A program made the translations under genes and the position numbers. The notes under the pieces were generated by a model, which had not been told where the DNA came from, did no database searches, and worked only from the letters and a program-made list of their open reading frames with translations. From an uncultured Lentisphaerota bacterium (GTDB lineage Bacteria; Verrucomicrobiota; Kiritimatiellia; RFP12; UBA1067), in NCBI GenBank assembly GCA_900320225.1, contig ONRL01000004.1, positions 1 to 44,656 of the forward strand: a DNA stretch of 44,656 nt, written 5' to 3'. The first letter of the stretch is position 1; each line of letters starts with the position of its first letter. This document shows positions 8,011-15,859 of this stretch, piece by piece.

Positions 8011-8279
8011 CGACACGCAGAAAGTTCACGGGGGCGTTGTTGGCGGCGGGTACGCTGGCCAATTTCGCGCTTGTCGCCGGTACGCATGGCCCAGGCTCAG
8101 GCAACAACGGCAATCCGTGTAACGGTCACGGCAAGGCTGACCAGTGCCACGGCAACGGCGCGAAGGCCGACACGGTCCAGCCGCCGAATCCCTGCGGCTC
8201 CAACGCGCGCATGGGTCAGGACCAGACCCCGCCGCCCGCCTGCGGTTCCGTCGGCGGCAAAGAGGATCACGTGGAGTGA
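8007..8279 (+). CDS. Putative RiPP precursor with twin-arginine leader and four cysteines
   Basis: A 90-residue ORF with ATG 8007 overlapping the maturase stop (ATGA). AAGGAG lies 10 bases upstream, the only strong ribosome site inside the operon, as expected for a product made in excess. Residues 1-25 form a leader: TTRRKFTGALLAAG has the RR-x-F core of Tat signals, followed by a hydrophobic stretch and an ALVAG cleavage-like site. Residues 26-90 are Gly/Asn/His/Pro-rich with Cys at 38, 47, 63 and 79 (GNPCNGHGKADQCHGNG; PPNPCGSNARMG; TPPPACGSVGG). Asp/Asn/Glu residues spaced from the cysteines could accept thioether crosslinks. I know no named family for it. Folding or crosslinking in the cytoplasm followed by Tat export is inferred from the leader and the neighbouring maturase. 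Confidence 0.75.
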   Translation: MTTRRKFTGALLAAGTLANFALVAGTHGPGSGNNGNPCNGHGKADQCHGNGAKADTVQPPNPCGSNARMGQDQTPPPACGSVGGKEDHVE

Positions 8280-9253
8280 TCCGTTTCGCCGCATGTGCGG
8301 CGATTGCCCTGTTCCTCTCTTTGGCACCTGTGGCACGCGCCGCAGATGCCGAGGGTGGTGTTTCGTCTCGGTTGATTGAATATTCCGTCAAGACGAAACT
8401 CAAGAACTACGAGCAGTTGACGCTATTCCTTCTCCAGCCCGAAAGCGGAAAGGCGGAAGGCGTCCTGTGTCTCAGCCTGCTGGCCAAGGACCCCGACGAA
8501 GTGCGCGCGCAGCTGCTCGGGAAATCGGCGCGCCGCTCGCCGCACCGAGCACTTGCGTTCGCCGCCGAACGCAACCTCGCCGTCGTGGCGTGGGGTGCAC
8601 ATCGCCTGTGGGACCCTTCCCGCAACTGGGACGAGCTGTCGCGTACCGAGGCGAAGAAGATCGATTCCGACTTCGACCTCGTCGCCAACGCCTGGGACGC
8701 GGGGATCAAGTATTTCGTCAAAAACCACGGGCTCCCTGCTGGAGGGTACCTCATGATGGGATCGTCCGGCGCGGCGCAGTACGCCCAGCGCCTCGCACTG
8801 CGCCGCCCCGAGCGGTTCCTGGCGGTGCATGTCCACATCGCGAGCAGCTTCGACGTCCCCGTCAAGAAAGGCGCCTCCCTTCTCTGGTGCGTCACCACGG
8901 GCGAGAACGAGCTGGGCTACGCGCGGTCGCGCCGGTTCTTCCGCGCGGCGCGCGACCTGTACTTCCCGATCGTGTACAAGGCGTACCCCGGTCTCGGACA
9001 CGAAGGCAACGCCAAGGTCACGGCGCTGGGCTTCGCCTGCTTCGACTACGCGCTCGCGGAATACGCGCGCGCCACCAAGCTCAACGGCGGCAAGCCCGCG
9101 ATGCCGGACTGGGCCGACATCTTTTCCTCCGCGCCCTCGGTGGCGGACGTCTTCAACCAGGCCGTCTACTCGAAGTTCGACTACCTCTGCGTACCCGTCG
9201 AATTCCGCATGCTCCTGCCGGAACCCCTCCGCGCAAGATGGAGCGCCGAATGA
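8276..9253 (+). CDS. Secreted alpha/beta-hydrolase of the peptide operon
   Basis: A 325-residue protein from a GTG start at 8276, sharing GTGA with the peptide stop. RFAACAAIALFLSLAPVARA is a signal peptide. The fold is alpha/beta hydrolase: strand VLCLSLLAKD, nucleophile elbow MGSSGAAQYAQRL (Ser164; GxSxA rather than GxSxG), ASLLWCVTTGENELGY near the usual acid position, and PGLGHEGNAK carrying the probable catalytic His. No lid or lipase signature is visible. Members of this broad group act as esterases or serine peptidases. Its position straight after the precursor suggests processing or acyl removal on the exported peptide in the periplasm, but this is inference. The C-terminus overlaps the next start by 4 bases. 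Confidence 0.75.
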   Translation: MIRFAACAAIALFLSLAPVARAADAEGGVSSRLIEYSVKTKLKNYEQLTLFLLQPESGKAEGVLCLSLLAKDPDEVRAQLLGKSARRSPHRALAFAAERNLAVVAWGAHRLWDPSRNWDELSRTEAKKIDSDFDLVANAWDAGIKYFVKNHGLPAGGYLMMGSSGAAQYAQRLALRRPERFLAVHVHIASSFDVPVKKGASLLWCVTTGENELGYARSRRFFRAARDLYFPIVYKAYPGLGHEGNAKVTALGFACFDYALAEYARATKLNGGKPAMPDWADIFSSAPSVADVFNQAVYSKFDYLCVPVEFRMLLPEPLRARWSAE

Positions 9254-10635
9254 CGCTTGTCTCCGAAAACCCGTTCTTCTACAAGGGGCTTCCCCGTTGG
9301 GACTTCGGCCTGGACAACCCCAACAAGGCGGCGGCCATCCTGGCCTGCCTCCTCATCGTCCTCCTTGGATTGTCCCTGAAAAGTGGCAAAACAGGTCAGA
9401 CCTGTTTTGCCACTTTTCGCAGACGGATCCGCTGGGGTTGCGGCACGCTCGCGGCGGTCGTGGGTTTTGCCCTCGTGCACACCTTCTCGCGCGGCGGGTT
9501 GGTGGCGTTCCTCGCCGGCGCAGGCGTGCTGTTTTGGGGCTCATGGAAGAAGCCCTGCAAGCTGCGGCGATGGATCCCCGCGTTGCTTGCGGTGCTCGTG
9601 ATCGCAGGCGCCGCGCTGTGGACCGGCTTCGCCGGACGCATGGCGCGCAGTGCACCGTCCGCCGACGCCTCGGTGGGCAACCGTCTCGCGATCTGGCGAA
9701 GCGTCCCGGCCATGATGGTCGATGCGCCCGGCGGCTGGGGGCGCGGTAACGCAGGGGATGCGTACATGGGTTGGTACCAGCCGCTGTCCAGCCATCTACG
9801 CTACCGCACGCTCGTCAACAGCCACTTCACATGGCTCGTTGAAATGGGATGGCTGGGGCGTATCGGCTACGTCTGCGGGCTGGCATTTCTCTTCGCGGTG
9901 GGAATCGTCCGCCTGCGGGTGCGCGGCGACCCGATTCCGCTTGCCGTCCTGACGAGTTTCGCCACCTCGGCGTTCTTCAGTTCGGTGGCGGAGGAATGGC
10001 TCGTCTGCGCAGTGCCGCTGGCGCTGACCCTACCGGCACTCAAGTCTTTCTTCTTTGAAACAACAACGCGCATGAGGTGGGCATCGGCGGTGGCGGCCCT
10101 GCTCGCAGGATGCACGTTGCTCGGCGCTGTTGCTGTGGCAGGCACTCTATTCAGGCCGACGGATACGATTCCCCTCCGCAAATCGCCCGACGGCACGCGG
10201 ATTGTGGTTGGGGATGGCACGCCGTCAGCATGGGCGGTCTGTGACCCCGCCGCAATAGGCGGACCTGAGTTCGGACGCCCTCTGCGCGGTTTTGCGCAGA
10301 CGCCGGAGGGACATGGGCGTGCGTATGGCCTTGCATCCGATCTCGCGACAGTACCGGATGACGTGCACCATCTGGCTTTGTGCGACCAGGCGGCAAACAT
10401 CAAAGCCGACGCGCTGTCACGCTTTGGCGCCCTTTCCGACGTGCGCGTGATCGCGCCGAAGAAGCCGCAGGAGTGGCTGGCCGCGCGTGCGCAGATGCCG
10501 TACATCCGCGTGTTCTGCGGCGAGTTCGCGAAATCCTGCCCCGAGGATGACGTCGAAGGATTGACCGTCGTCCTCGGCGCACAAGATTACCTCCCCGACT
10601 GGCCGCGCCTCGCGTTCGCAGACATGTCGCCTTGA
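9250..10635 (+). CDS. O-antigen ligase/PglL-family (Wzy_C-like) membrane protein with C-terminal periplasmic domain
   Basis: A 461-residue protein; ATG 9250 overlaps the previous stop (ATGA) with GGAG 6 bases upstream. Residues 20-300 contain about six membrane segments with O-antigen ligase hallmarks: DNPNKAAA before the first helix, HTFSRGGLVAFLAGAG, the large loop GWGRGNAGDAYMGWYQPL and NSHFTWLVEMGWLGRIGY. The N-terminal helices of full-length ligases (10-12 segments) are missing. Residues 301-461 form a soluble tail I do not recognise (SDVRVIAPKKPQEWLAAR). The family joins glycans to lipid A or, as in PglL, to periplasmic proteins. Acting on the Tat-exported peptide is speculation from operon position. 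A perfect 39-base palindrome lies within codons 44-56. The 3' end overlaps the convergent rodA gene by 49 bases. Confidence 0.75.
   Translation: MTLVSENPFFYKGLPRWDFGLDNPNKAAAILACLLIVLLGLSLKSGKTGQTCFATFRRRIRWGCGTLAAVVGFALVHTFSRGGLVAFLAGAGVLFWGSWKKPCKLRRWIPALLAVLVIAGAALWTGFAGRMARSAPSADASVGNRLAIWRSVPAMMVDAPGGWGRGNAGDAYMGWYQPLSSHLRYRTLVNSHFTWLVEMGWLGRIGYVCGLAFLFAVGIVRLRVRGDPIPLAVLTSFATSAFFSSVAEEWLVCAVPLALTLPALKSFFFETTTRMRWASAVAALLAGCTLLGAVAVAGTLFRPTDTIPLRKSPDGTRIVVGDGTPSAWAVCDPAAIGGPEFGRPLRGFAQTPEGHGRAYGLASDLATVPDDVHHLALCDQAANIKADALSRFGALSDVRVIAPKKPQEWLAARAQMPYIRVFCGEFAKSCPEDDVEGLTVVLGAQDYLPDWPRLAFADMSP
9379..9417. repeat. Perfect 39-bp palindrome inside a coding sequence
   Basis: Two 19-base arms, AAAAGTGGCAAAACAGGTC and its exact reverse complement, flank one central A. 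It encodes SGKTGQTCFATF in the loop between the first and second membrane helices of the O-antigen-ligase-like protein. The perfect symmetry and lower GC than the surroundings suggest an inserted mobile palindrome that kept the frame. Confidence 0.85.
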
Positions 10636-11711
10636 CGTTTGTTACGCGTCACGCGCTGTCCAACAATGTCCTCTGCTCCTGCAACCCGCGAAAGACCGAG
10701 CAGGATGCCAAGCGAGACGAGCGTCACCATGAGCGAGCTGCCGCCAAGCGAGAGAAGCGGGAGCGGAATGCCCGTCATCGGGACGGCGTTCAGCACGCCG
10801 CCAATGTTCAACAGCACCTGTACGGCAAGGCTCGCCACAAGGCCCGCCGCAAGAAGCGCACCGCCGACGTTCTCCGCGTGCGAAAGCCGGTCGGATGCCA
10901 TCAGCCCGCGCACGAAAATCATGCCGTAGAGCGCAAGCAAGGCCACGCAGCCGACAAGCCCCCACTCCTCCGCAAGCGCCGTGTACACGAAGTCGCTCGC
11001 GACGATGGGCACGTTGCGCACGTCGCCCAACTTCGCGCCCACGCCCCACCAGCCGCCGCTCACGACCGCCGTCAGGCCCTGGAGCGTCTGCCACCCCGCA
11101 CCCGCCGCGTCCGCGAGCGGATCGCGCCACACCGCCAGCCGCGTCGCGAGATGCCCCGTCGGCCGCGCGAACATGAACGACACGCCGCCCGCAATCGTCA
11201 CGAACGCGGCGCATCCCCAGAACCACGACGTCGCAAACAGCACAGCCGCACCTGTTACGGCGAGTTGCGCGAGCAGCCCGAAGTCGCCCGCCAGCGCCAC
11301 GGTAACCGCCACGACGCCGTACCCGGCACCCAGTTCCAGCAGACGCCGCATCGTCACGCGTCCGTCCGAGAGCGTACCGGCGGCGAACACCACCATGCAA
11401 AGCTTCACGAGTTCCGACGGATTGATGCGCCCCGGCAAGTAGAGCCCTCCCCGATAGCGCCGCCCAAACACGAGCAGCGCCGCCATAAGCGCCGTTGCCG
11501 CGCCGAGCGCGATCCAGCGTCCGCGCAGCAACACCCCCGCCCGCTCGCCAGAGAACGCGAACATCGCCGCGATCCCGCACACGGCACCAAGCGCGTATGG
11601 AATGAAGAATCCGGCTCGCGGCACCGCCTCGGCGATCCGAATCTGCAGGAAGAACCCCAACGCCGTCAATGCGCACACCGCGGCCAGCAACCATCTGTCG
11701 CGTCCCATCAT
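10587..11711 (-). CDS. rodA: RodA/FtsW-type peptidoglycan glycosyltransferase
   Basis: A SEDS-family polytopic membrane protein of 374 residues that polymerises lipid II into glycan strands with a partner class B PBP. About ten hydrophobic segments are visible. Typical blocks are RGGLYLPGRINPSELVKL (the GR...QPSE motif, here NPSE), GDFGLLAQLAVTGA, VSGGWWGVGAKLGD, DFVYTALAEEWGLVG (the DFIF..IAEE.G motif) and GIPLPLLSLGGSSLM. ATG 11711 overlaps the upstream transpeptidase stop as ATGA, placing partner enzymes in one operon; rodA is more likely than ftsW because no division genes are nearby. The longer upstream frame is rejected because it reads through the transpeptidase gene. The tail past GLSRVAGAED is basic and overlaps the convergent gene by 49 bases. 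Confidence 0.88.
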   Translation of the reverse strand: MMGRDRWLLAAVCALTALGFFLQIRIAEAVPRAGFFIPYALGAVCGIAAMFAFSGERAGVLLRGRWIALGAATALMAALLVFGRRYRGGLYLPGRINPSELVKLCMVVFAAGTLSDGRVTMRRLLELGAGYGVVAVTVALAGDFGLLAQLAVTGAAVLFATSWFWGCAAFVTIAGGVSFMFARPTGHLATRLAVWRDPLADAAGAGWQTLQGLTAVVSGGWWGVGAKLGDVRNVPIVASDFVYTALAEEWGLVGCVALLALYGMIFVRGLMASDRLSHAENVGGALLAAGLVASLAVQVLLNIGGVLNAVPMTGIPLPLLSLGGSSLMVTLVSLGILLGLSRVAGAEDIVGQRVTRNKRQGDMSANARRGQSGR

Positions 11712-12943
11712 CTGAAGTACCCCAGCCGTTGCGCTTCCAAGAGAATCCCGCGGGCAACGGGCGCGGCCGACCTGGCCCCGAAACCGCCGCCCTCCACGAG
11801 CACGGTCACGACGAGACGCGGCGACGCCGCCGGCGCGAAGCACGTGAACCAGGCGTGATCCGCGCCCTTCCCCGTCTGCGCCGTGCCCGTCTTGCCGCAC
11901 ACCTCAAGGCCGGGGATGTCGCACACCTTGCCGGTGCCGCGCCGGACCGCCGCGCGCATCATCTTCTTCACGCGCTGCGCCGCCGCGAACGTGAACGGAC
12001 GCGCCCGCAACGTCGGTTTCGCCGCCTCGGAGAGCGTCGGCGCGAGGATGAGACCGTCATCGGCAACCGCCGCCGTCACGAGCGCCACTCCGAGCGGCGT
12101 GAGTTGCAGCGCGCCCTGCCCGATCGCAAGCGGCGCGAGGGTAGCCGCAGATGCGCCATCGGGCACGCCTCCGCCGGCGCCCGTGAGCGAAACCGTGTTG
12201 GCGGCGAGCACGGTCGCGGAATCGCGCAGACGCGCGGCGGCAACCGCCGCATCAAACCGTTCCGCCCCCAGCGCGTACCCGAGCTGGGCGAAGTAGGTGT
12301 TCGCGGAATGGACCATCGCCTCGCTCATCCCGATCCGCCCGAACCCCTTCCACGCCTTTCGGCGACGCGCGAACTCGGCCACCTCCGAGTCGCGGATGGG
12401 CGACGTCGACCGATTGGGACGCCACCCCGCCGCCGGACAGTCGAACACGGGATCGACATCCGCCGAGAGCGCCGCCGCCGCCATGAACACCTTGAACGTG
12501 GAACCCGGCGGATAGAGCCCGTTGAGCGCACGGGTGAGGTACGCCGCGCGCGGTGCGTTCACGAGCGCGCGGATGCGTCCCGTCGCCGGCTCCAGCGCCA
12601 CGACCGCGCCGAGCTTCCCCTCCATCAGCGACTCTGCCTTCGCCTGGAGGTCGGCGTCGATGGTCAAGGGCACCGGCGCGCCCGAGGCGAGTTGGAGTTC
12701 GTCGATGACTTTCTGGAACGTGGAACCTGCCTCGGCGATGTCCAGCGGACACCCCCGGCGGTCAAGCGCCTTCCCGCGTTCGGGGATCACCTCGTTCGCA
12801 TTGGCGCGGAGGTTGTTGCGGCGCATGAAGCGCACGAAACGCGGGTCGCGCGGCGCACGCGCCATCCAACGCGCATGGGCGAATACAAGCCCACACAACG
12901 CACCGCAGAACGCAATGCCGGAAATGACGAGACGCCCCTTCAC
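11708..12943 (-). CDS. Class B penicillin-binding protein (PBP2-like transpeptidase)
   Basis: A 411-residue protein that crosslinks peptidoglycan in the periplasm. One N-terminal membrane anchor (LVISGIAFCGALCGLVFA), a short dimerisation-like region (PERGKALDRRGCPLD), then the transpeptidase with all three motifs: Ser148-x-x-Lys151 in PPGSTFK, SAN at 213-215 and KTGTAQ at 350. It is short for a PBP2 or FtsI (usually 550-650 residues) because the N-terminal module is reduced. Its stop/start overlaps on both sides (12940-12943 and 11708-11711) tie it to the DUF5696-like hydrolase upstream and rodA downstream, so it is most likely RodA's partner in cell elongation. Confidence 0.9.
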   Translation of the reverse strand: MKGRLVISGIAFCGALCGLVFAHARWMARAPRDPRFVRFMRRNNLRANANEVIPERGKALDRRGCPLDIAEAGSTFQKVIDELQLASGAPVPLTIDADLQAKAESLMEGKLGAVVALEPATGRIRALVNAPRAAYLTRALNGLYPPGSTFKVFMAAAALSADVDPVFDCPAAGWRPNRSTSPIRDSEVAEFARRRKAWKGFGRIGMSEAMVHSANTYFAQLGYALGAERFDAAVAAARLRDSATVLAANTVSLTGAGGGVPDGASAATLAPLAIGQGALQLTPLGVALVTAAVADDGLILAPTLSEAAKPTLRARPFTFAAAQRVKKMMRAAVRRGTGKVCDIPGLEVCGKTGTAQTGKGADHAWFTCFAPAASPRLVVTVLVEGGGFGARSAAPVARGILLEAQRLGYFR

Positions 12944-14814
12944 GGAGAACCCCTGCTTGCAAGTCCGACGACGTGGTGTCCGCGCGGGGCCAGCACGGTC
13001 CCGTCGGCCAGCGTAAAGGGTCTGTCCCCGAAGTTGACCGTCGCGACGACGCCGTTCGAGAAGCGCGCCTGCTGCACAAGACGGTCTGCCGTGAGCCAGG
13101 CGAACTCCTCGAGGACGGCATCAGCCGTGGCGCGCGCCACGGGAGTTGCCACGCGCACGCTCGCCGCGAGGCGGTCCTTCTGTTCCTCGAATACCTCCGG
13201 CGTGAAGAGGTACATCGGCGGCGTCCCGGAGACGACGTTGAGCAGGTCGCGTTTCCACCAGTCGTGCGGGAATTTGTTGTTGTAGTCCGTCCAGTACCAC
13301 GTGCTCGACACGCAGTCGTGGAACACCATTTCCCAGAACGGACAGCGGGTGGCGGGGTCGATGGCGCGTTCCATCACGGGCGGCGTCTCGTCGTAGATGC
13401 GCCACATGTAACGTCCGCCGTCCACGCGCCAGCGCGCGGCCGAGAAGTTGCCCTCGAACCAGTCGCATTCCGGCACATAGCACTCAAGGCCGTCCTCCGA
13501 GCCCGTGACGAGTCCGAACTCGTTCCCCGCAATCGCGAGGAGCGCACGGCGCGCCTCCACGGACTGCCGCCGCGTGAGCGGGTGGCGCGGGTTGTCGCAC
13601 GTACCCACGCTCGTGCCCGTGACGTCGAAAAAGCGCGCGCCGTAAGGTGCCTCGACAAGACGGCGCGCGACGCGCGCGCGAAGGTAGGACGGCGCCTGAC
13701 GTTCGCAGAGGCGGAGACAGCCGATGACCGGCTTGGCCGGGTCCGACTTCAACGCCACCTTCCACCCGCGCCGCGGCACGCCGTTCGCGTCCGCCACGTA
13801 GTCGCCGCGTTCCCAGACCTCGAGCGGCCAGTGCGGACGCACCGCGTCGATCTTGTCGAGCATCGCGGGCTCCATCGTGTCGGTGTAGATGTCGTACTCC
13901 GCCTGGAGCACGTCGGGGATCTCCGCCACGGCGCGTACCTCCTCGGGCGTCACCCACACGCCGAGGTCGCGACGCGTGATGGAGCAGAACAGGAAATTGC
14001 CGAACCCGATGCGCCGCAGCTCGCGCGCAACTTCGGCCTTGTTCGTGCGGGTGGTCCAATACCAGATGTCCGGCGCGCCCTTCAGAAGATTCAATCCGGC
14101 GGCGAGACGCGGGTTGCGTCGTGCCTTCTCGGCGAACGTCACGCGGTAGCCGCGGCGATCCATTTCGGTGCGGTAGCGGGCGGCGAGGCGTCCGGGCGTG
14201 GCTGCGTCGAAGAACGCGTATCGGATGCGCCGCGCGTAACCGAAACGCCCTTTCTCCGGCGACCATTCCGGACCTGCGGCGCGCAAACCGCCTGCGCGGA
14301 ACGCGAAAGAGACCCAGGCGTCCGCAGGCGTCTCGAGAATCGCGAGCATGCCTGCGCCCTGGCGGAGCGAACCGTCGGACGCGACGCTCTCCGCGTACTG
14401 CGCCCAACAGCCCATCTTCATGTCGCGCGAATACACCTGAAGGCGGTCTAGCTCGTGTGGACGGAAATCCGGGAAATCGGCGGGCAGGGAGAATCCGCAG
14501 CCGTGCGGCAGGATGAAACGGTCGCCCTTCTCGGCGCGGAACGGGCCGGGGAACGCCAGCGGACGCGGCTGCGGGGTTTCCGGCGGCAGATTGATCTCGA
14601 CCACCAGTTCGGTACCGTCCAAGTACCAGCGCAGGGCGTTGTCGGACAATTCGGCGCCGGCCAGCGTCGTCCACGTACGTCCCGCGCGCACGTCCGTCAC
14701 GGTGAACGTACGCGCCACAGGATCGTACGCCGCGCGCAGGCATTCATTCGTAGCGGACTGCGGCTCGGCGGCGCACGCGACGGCGGAAAGGATGAAGAGC
14801 GGAAGCGCCCGCAT
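12940..14814 (-). CDS. Secreted glycoside-hydrolase-like protein (DUF5696/GH101-like)
   Basis: A 624-residue protein from ATG 14814, directly on the queE stop (TGATG). MRALPLFILSAVACAAEPQ is a signal peptide. The first ~270 residues look like a beta-sandwich; the rest is barrel-like, with AGLNLLKGAPDIWYWTTRTN, RFFDVTGTSVGTCDNPRHPL, LVTGSEDGLECYVPECDWFE and FWEMVFHDCVSSTWYW. The DVTGTS...DP.HP and GSEDG...DYFEG-type blocks recall DUF5696/GH101-like proteins related to endo-alpha-N-acetylgalactosaminidases. The acidic residues in GSEDG and DWFEG are catalytic candidates. Substrate unknown; host mucin-type or plant glycans are possible. Its place inside a queE-PBP-rodA operon is odd. Confidence 0.7.
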   Translation of the reverse strand: MRALPLFILSAVACAAEPQSATNECLRAAYDPVARTFTVTDVRAGRTWTTLAGAELSDNALRWYLDGTELVVEINLPPETPQPRPLAFPGPFRAEKGDRFILPHGCGFSLPADFPDFRPHELDRLQVYSRDMKMGCWAQYAESVASDGSLRQGAGMLAILETPADAWVSFAFRAGGLRAAGPEWSPEKGRFGYARRIRYAFFDAATPGRLAARYRTEMDRRGYRVTFAEKARRNPRLAAGLNLLKGAPDIWYWTTRTNKAEVARELRRIGFGNFLFCSITRRDLGVWVTPEEVRAVAEIPDVLQAEYDIYTDTMEPAMLDKIDAVRPHWPLEVWERGDYVADANGVPRRGWKVALKSDPAKPVIGCLRLCERQAPSYLRARVARRLVEAPYGARFFDVTGTSVGTCDNPRHPLTRRQSVEARRALLAIAGNEFGLVTGSEDGLECYVPECDWFEGNFSAARWRVDGGRYMWRIYDETPPVMERAIDPATRCPFWEMVFHDCVSSTWYWTDYNNKFPHDWWKRDLLNVVSGTPPMYLFTPEVFEEQKDRLAASVRVATPVARATADAVLEEFAWLTADRLVQQARFSNGVVATVNFGDRPFTLADGTVLAPRGHHVVGLASRGSP

Positions 14815-15440
14815 CAGCGCACCCCGATGACCTTGTGCATCTGGATGGAGAGCGACCAGGGGGGCATCGCGTCGGGCATGGTTTTCTTGAGCTTCATGAG
14901 CAGGTTCAGCGCCCGGCGGTAGTGCATACGGCCGTCGGTCTCGAGCGGCGAGATGTAGTAGTCGGTCGCCTTGATGCGCGCGCGCATGCTCCGGCAGAAG
15001 CCCACGATCTCGTCCGTCGTCGCCACGATCCGCACCTCGTTGGCTTCGCGAATCATGAGATTGTCCATGTAGCGCGAGAAGTAGTCGGGCTTCGGCGATA
15101 CGGCGATGTAGTCGAAGAGCTCGGCGCACGACGGCGCGCGTACGCCGTTCGTCTCGAGCGCCACCCAGTACCCGGCGTCCTTCAGCGCGCCCACGAGTTC
15201 GCCGAGGTCCTTCTGGATCGTCGGCTCGCCGCCGGTGATGATCACGCTCTTGTTGCTGTGCTCGCCGACTTTCTTCACGATGTCCTCGGCCGTGCAGGAC
15301 ATGCGCTCGTCCTTGTGCGTGTCGCACCACTTGCAGGCGAGATTGCAGCCGGAGAAGCGCACGAACGTCGCGGGGCGGCCGACGTTGCGGCCTTCGCCCT
15401 GGAGCGACGAGAAGATCGTGTGGAGGTGGAATGTGGCCAT
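14814..15440 (-). CDS. queE: 7-carboxy-7-deazaguanine synthase QueE
   Basis: A 208-residue radical SAM enzyme that converts 6-carboxytetrahydropterin to 7-carboxy-7-deazaguanine in the queuosine pathway. FSSLQGEGRNVGRPATFVRF is the family's substrate-binding start. SGCNLACKWCDTH holds the cluster cysteines in CX3CX2C form, without a long insert. ITGGEPTIQKDLGEL is the SAM-binding GGEP block and VALETNGVR a conserved strand. It directly follows queD, the enzyme for the previous step, with only 2 bases between the two genes. Confidence 0.95.
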   Translation of the reverse strand: MATFHLHTIFSSLQGEGRNVGRPATFVRFSGCNLACKWCDTHKDERMSCTAEDIVKKVGEHSNKSVIITGGEPTIQKDLGELVGALKDAGYWVALETNGVRAPSCAELFDYIAVSPKPDYFSRYMDNLMIREANEVRIVATTDEIVGFCRSMRARIKATDYYISPLETDGRMHYRRALNLLMKLKKTMPDAMPPWSLSIQMHKVIGVR

Positions 15441-15442
15441 AT

Positions 15443-15859
15443 CTACTCCTTTGAGTATTCAGCACAGGATTCGGGCGTCTCCCAGACGCGGATGAAGCGG
15501 AGCCCGGTCAAACGCGGGGCGAGTAGCGAGAAGAAGTGGCGCGCGAGGTTCTCGGCCGTCGAGCGGAACGGAAGCGCCGCCGTGCGCATGCCGTGCTTCT
15601 CCACGACGGCGGCGATCTCGCTCTCGCCGGGCGAGGTGCTGTCGTAGATGAAGGCGTGGTCGAAGCGCGAGACGATTTCCTCCTCGCCCACGCGCTTGAG
15701 GTCCTTGAAGTCGATCACCATGTCCGCCGTGTCGTCCGGCGGCTGCGCCACGCCCACCTCCACGCGGTAGGTGTGGCCGTGCAGGTTCTTGCAGAGGCCC
15801 TGGTGGTTCGTCAGGATGTGCGCGGCGTCGAACTTGATGGACTTAGTCACCGTCAGCAT
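15443..15859 (-). CDS. queD: 6-carboxytetrahydropterin synthase QueD
   Basis: A 138-residue tunnelling-fold enzyme that makes 6-carboxytetrahydropterin from dihydroneopterin triphosphate. The zinc ligands are His in FDAAHIL and the two His in NLHGHTY. Cys in GLCKNLHGH is the catalytic Cys. VIDFKDLK, RFDHAFIYD and the C-terminal RVWETPESCAEY (catalytic Glu) complete the family pattern. ATG 15859 is chosen because MLTVTKSIKFDAAH is a complete start. It overlaps the trmB 3' end by 17 bases and is followed by queE. queC and queF are not in this window. Confidence 0.95.
   Translation of the reverse strand: MLTVTKSIKFDAAHILTNHQGLCKNLHGHTYRVEVGVAQPPDDTADMVIDFKDLKRVGEEEIVSRFDHAFIYDSTSPGESEIAAVVEKHGMRTAALPFRSTAENLARHFFSLLAPRLTGLRFIRVWETPESCAEYSKE

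Noticed and set aside
8007-8279. Classical bacteriocin precursor with GG leader
   Set aside because: There is a Tat-like leader, no GG-type processing site, and no peptidase-ABC transporter or immunity gene nearby.
10587-11900. Longer rodA start at 11900
   Set aside because: The extra 63 codons are a shadow of the upstream transpeptidase gene; ATG 11711 overlaps its stop as ATGA.
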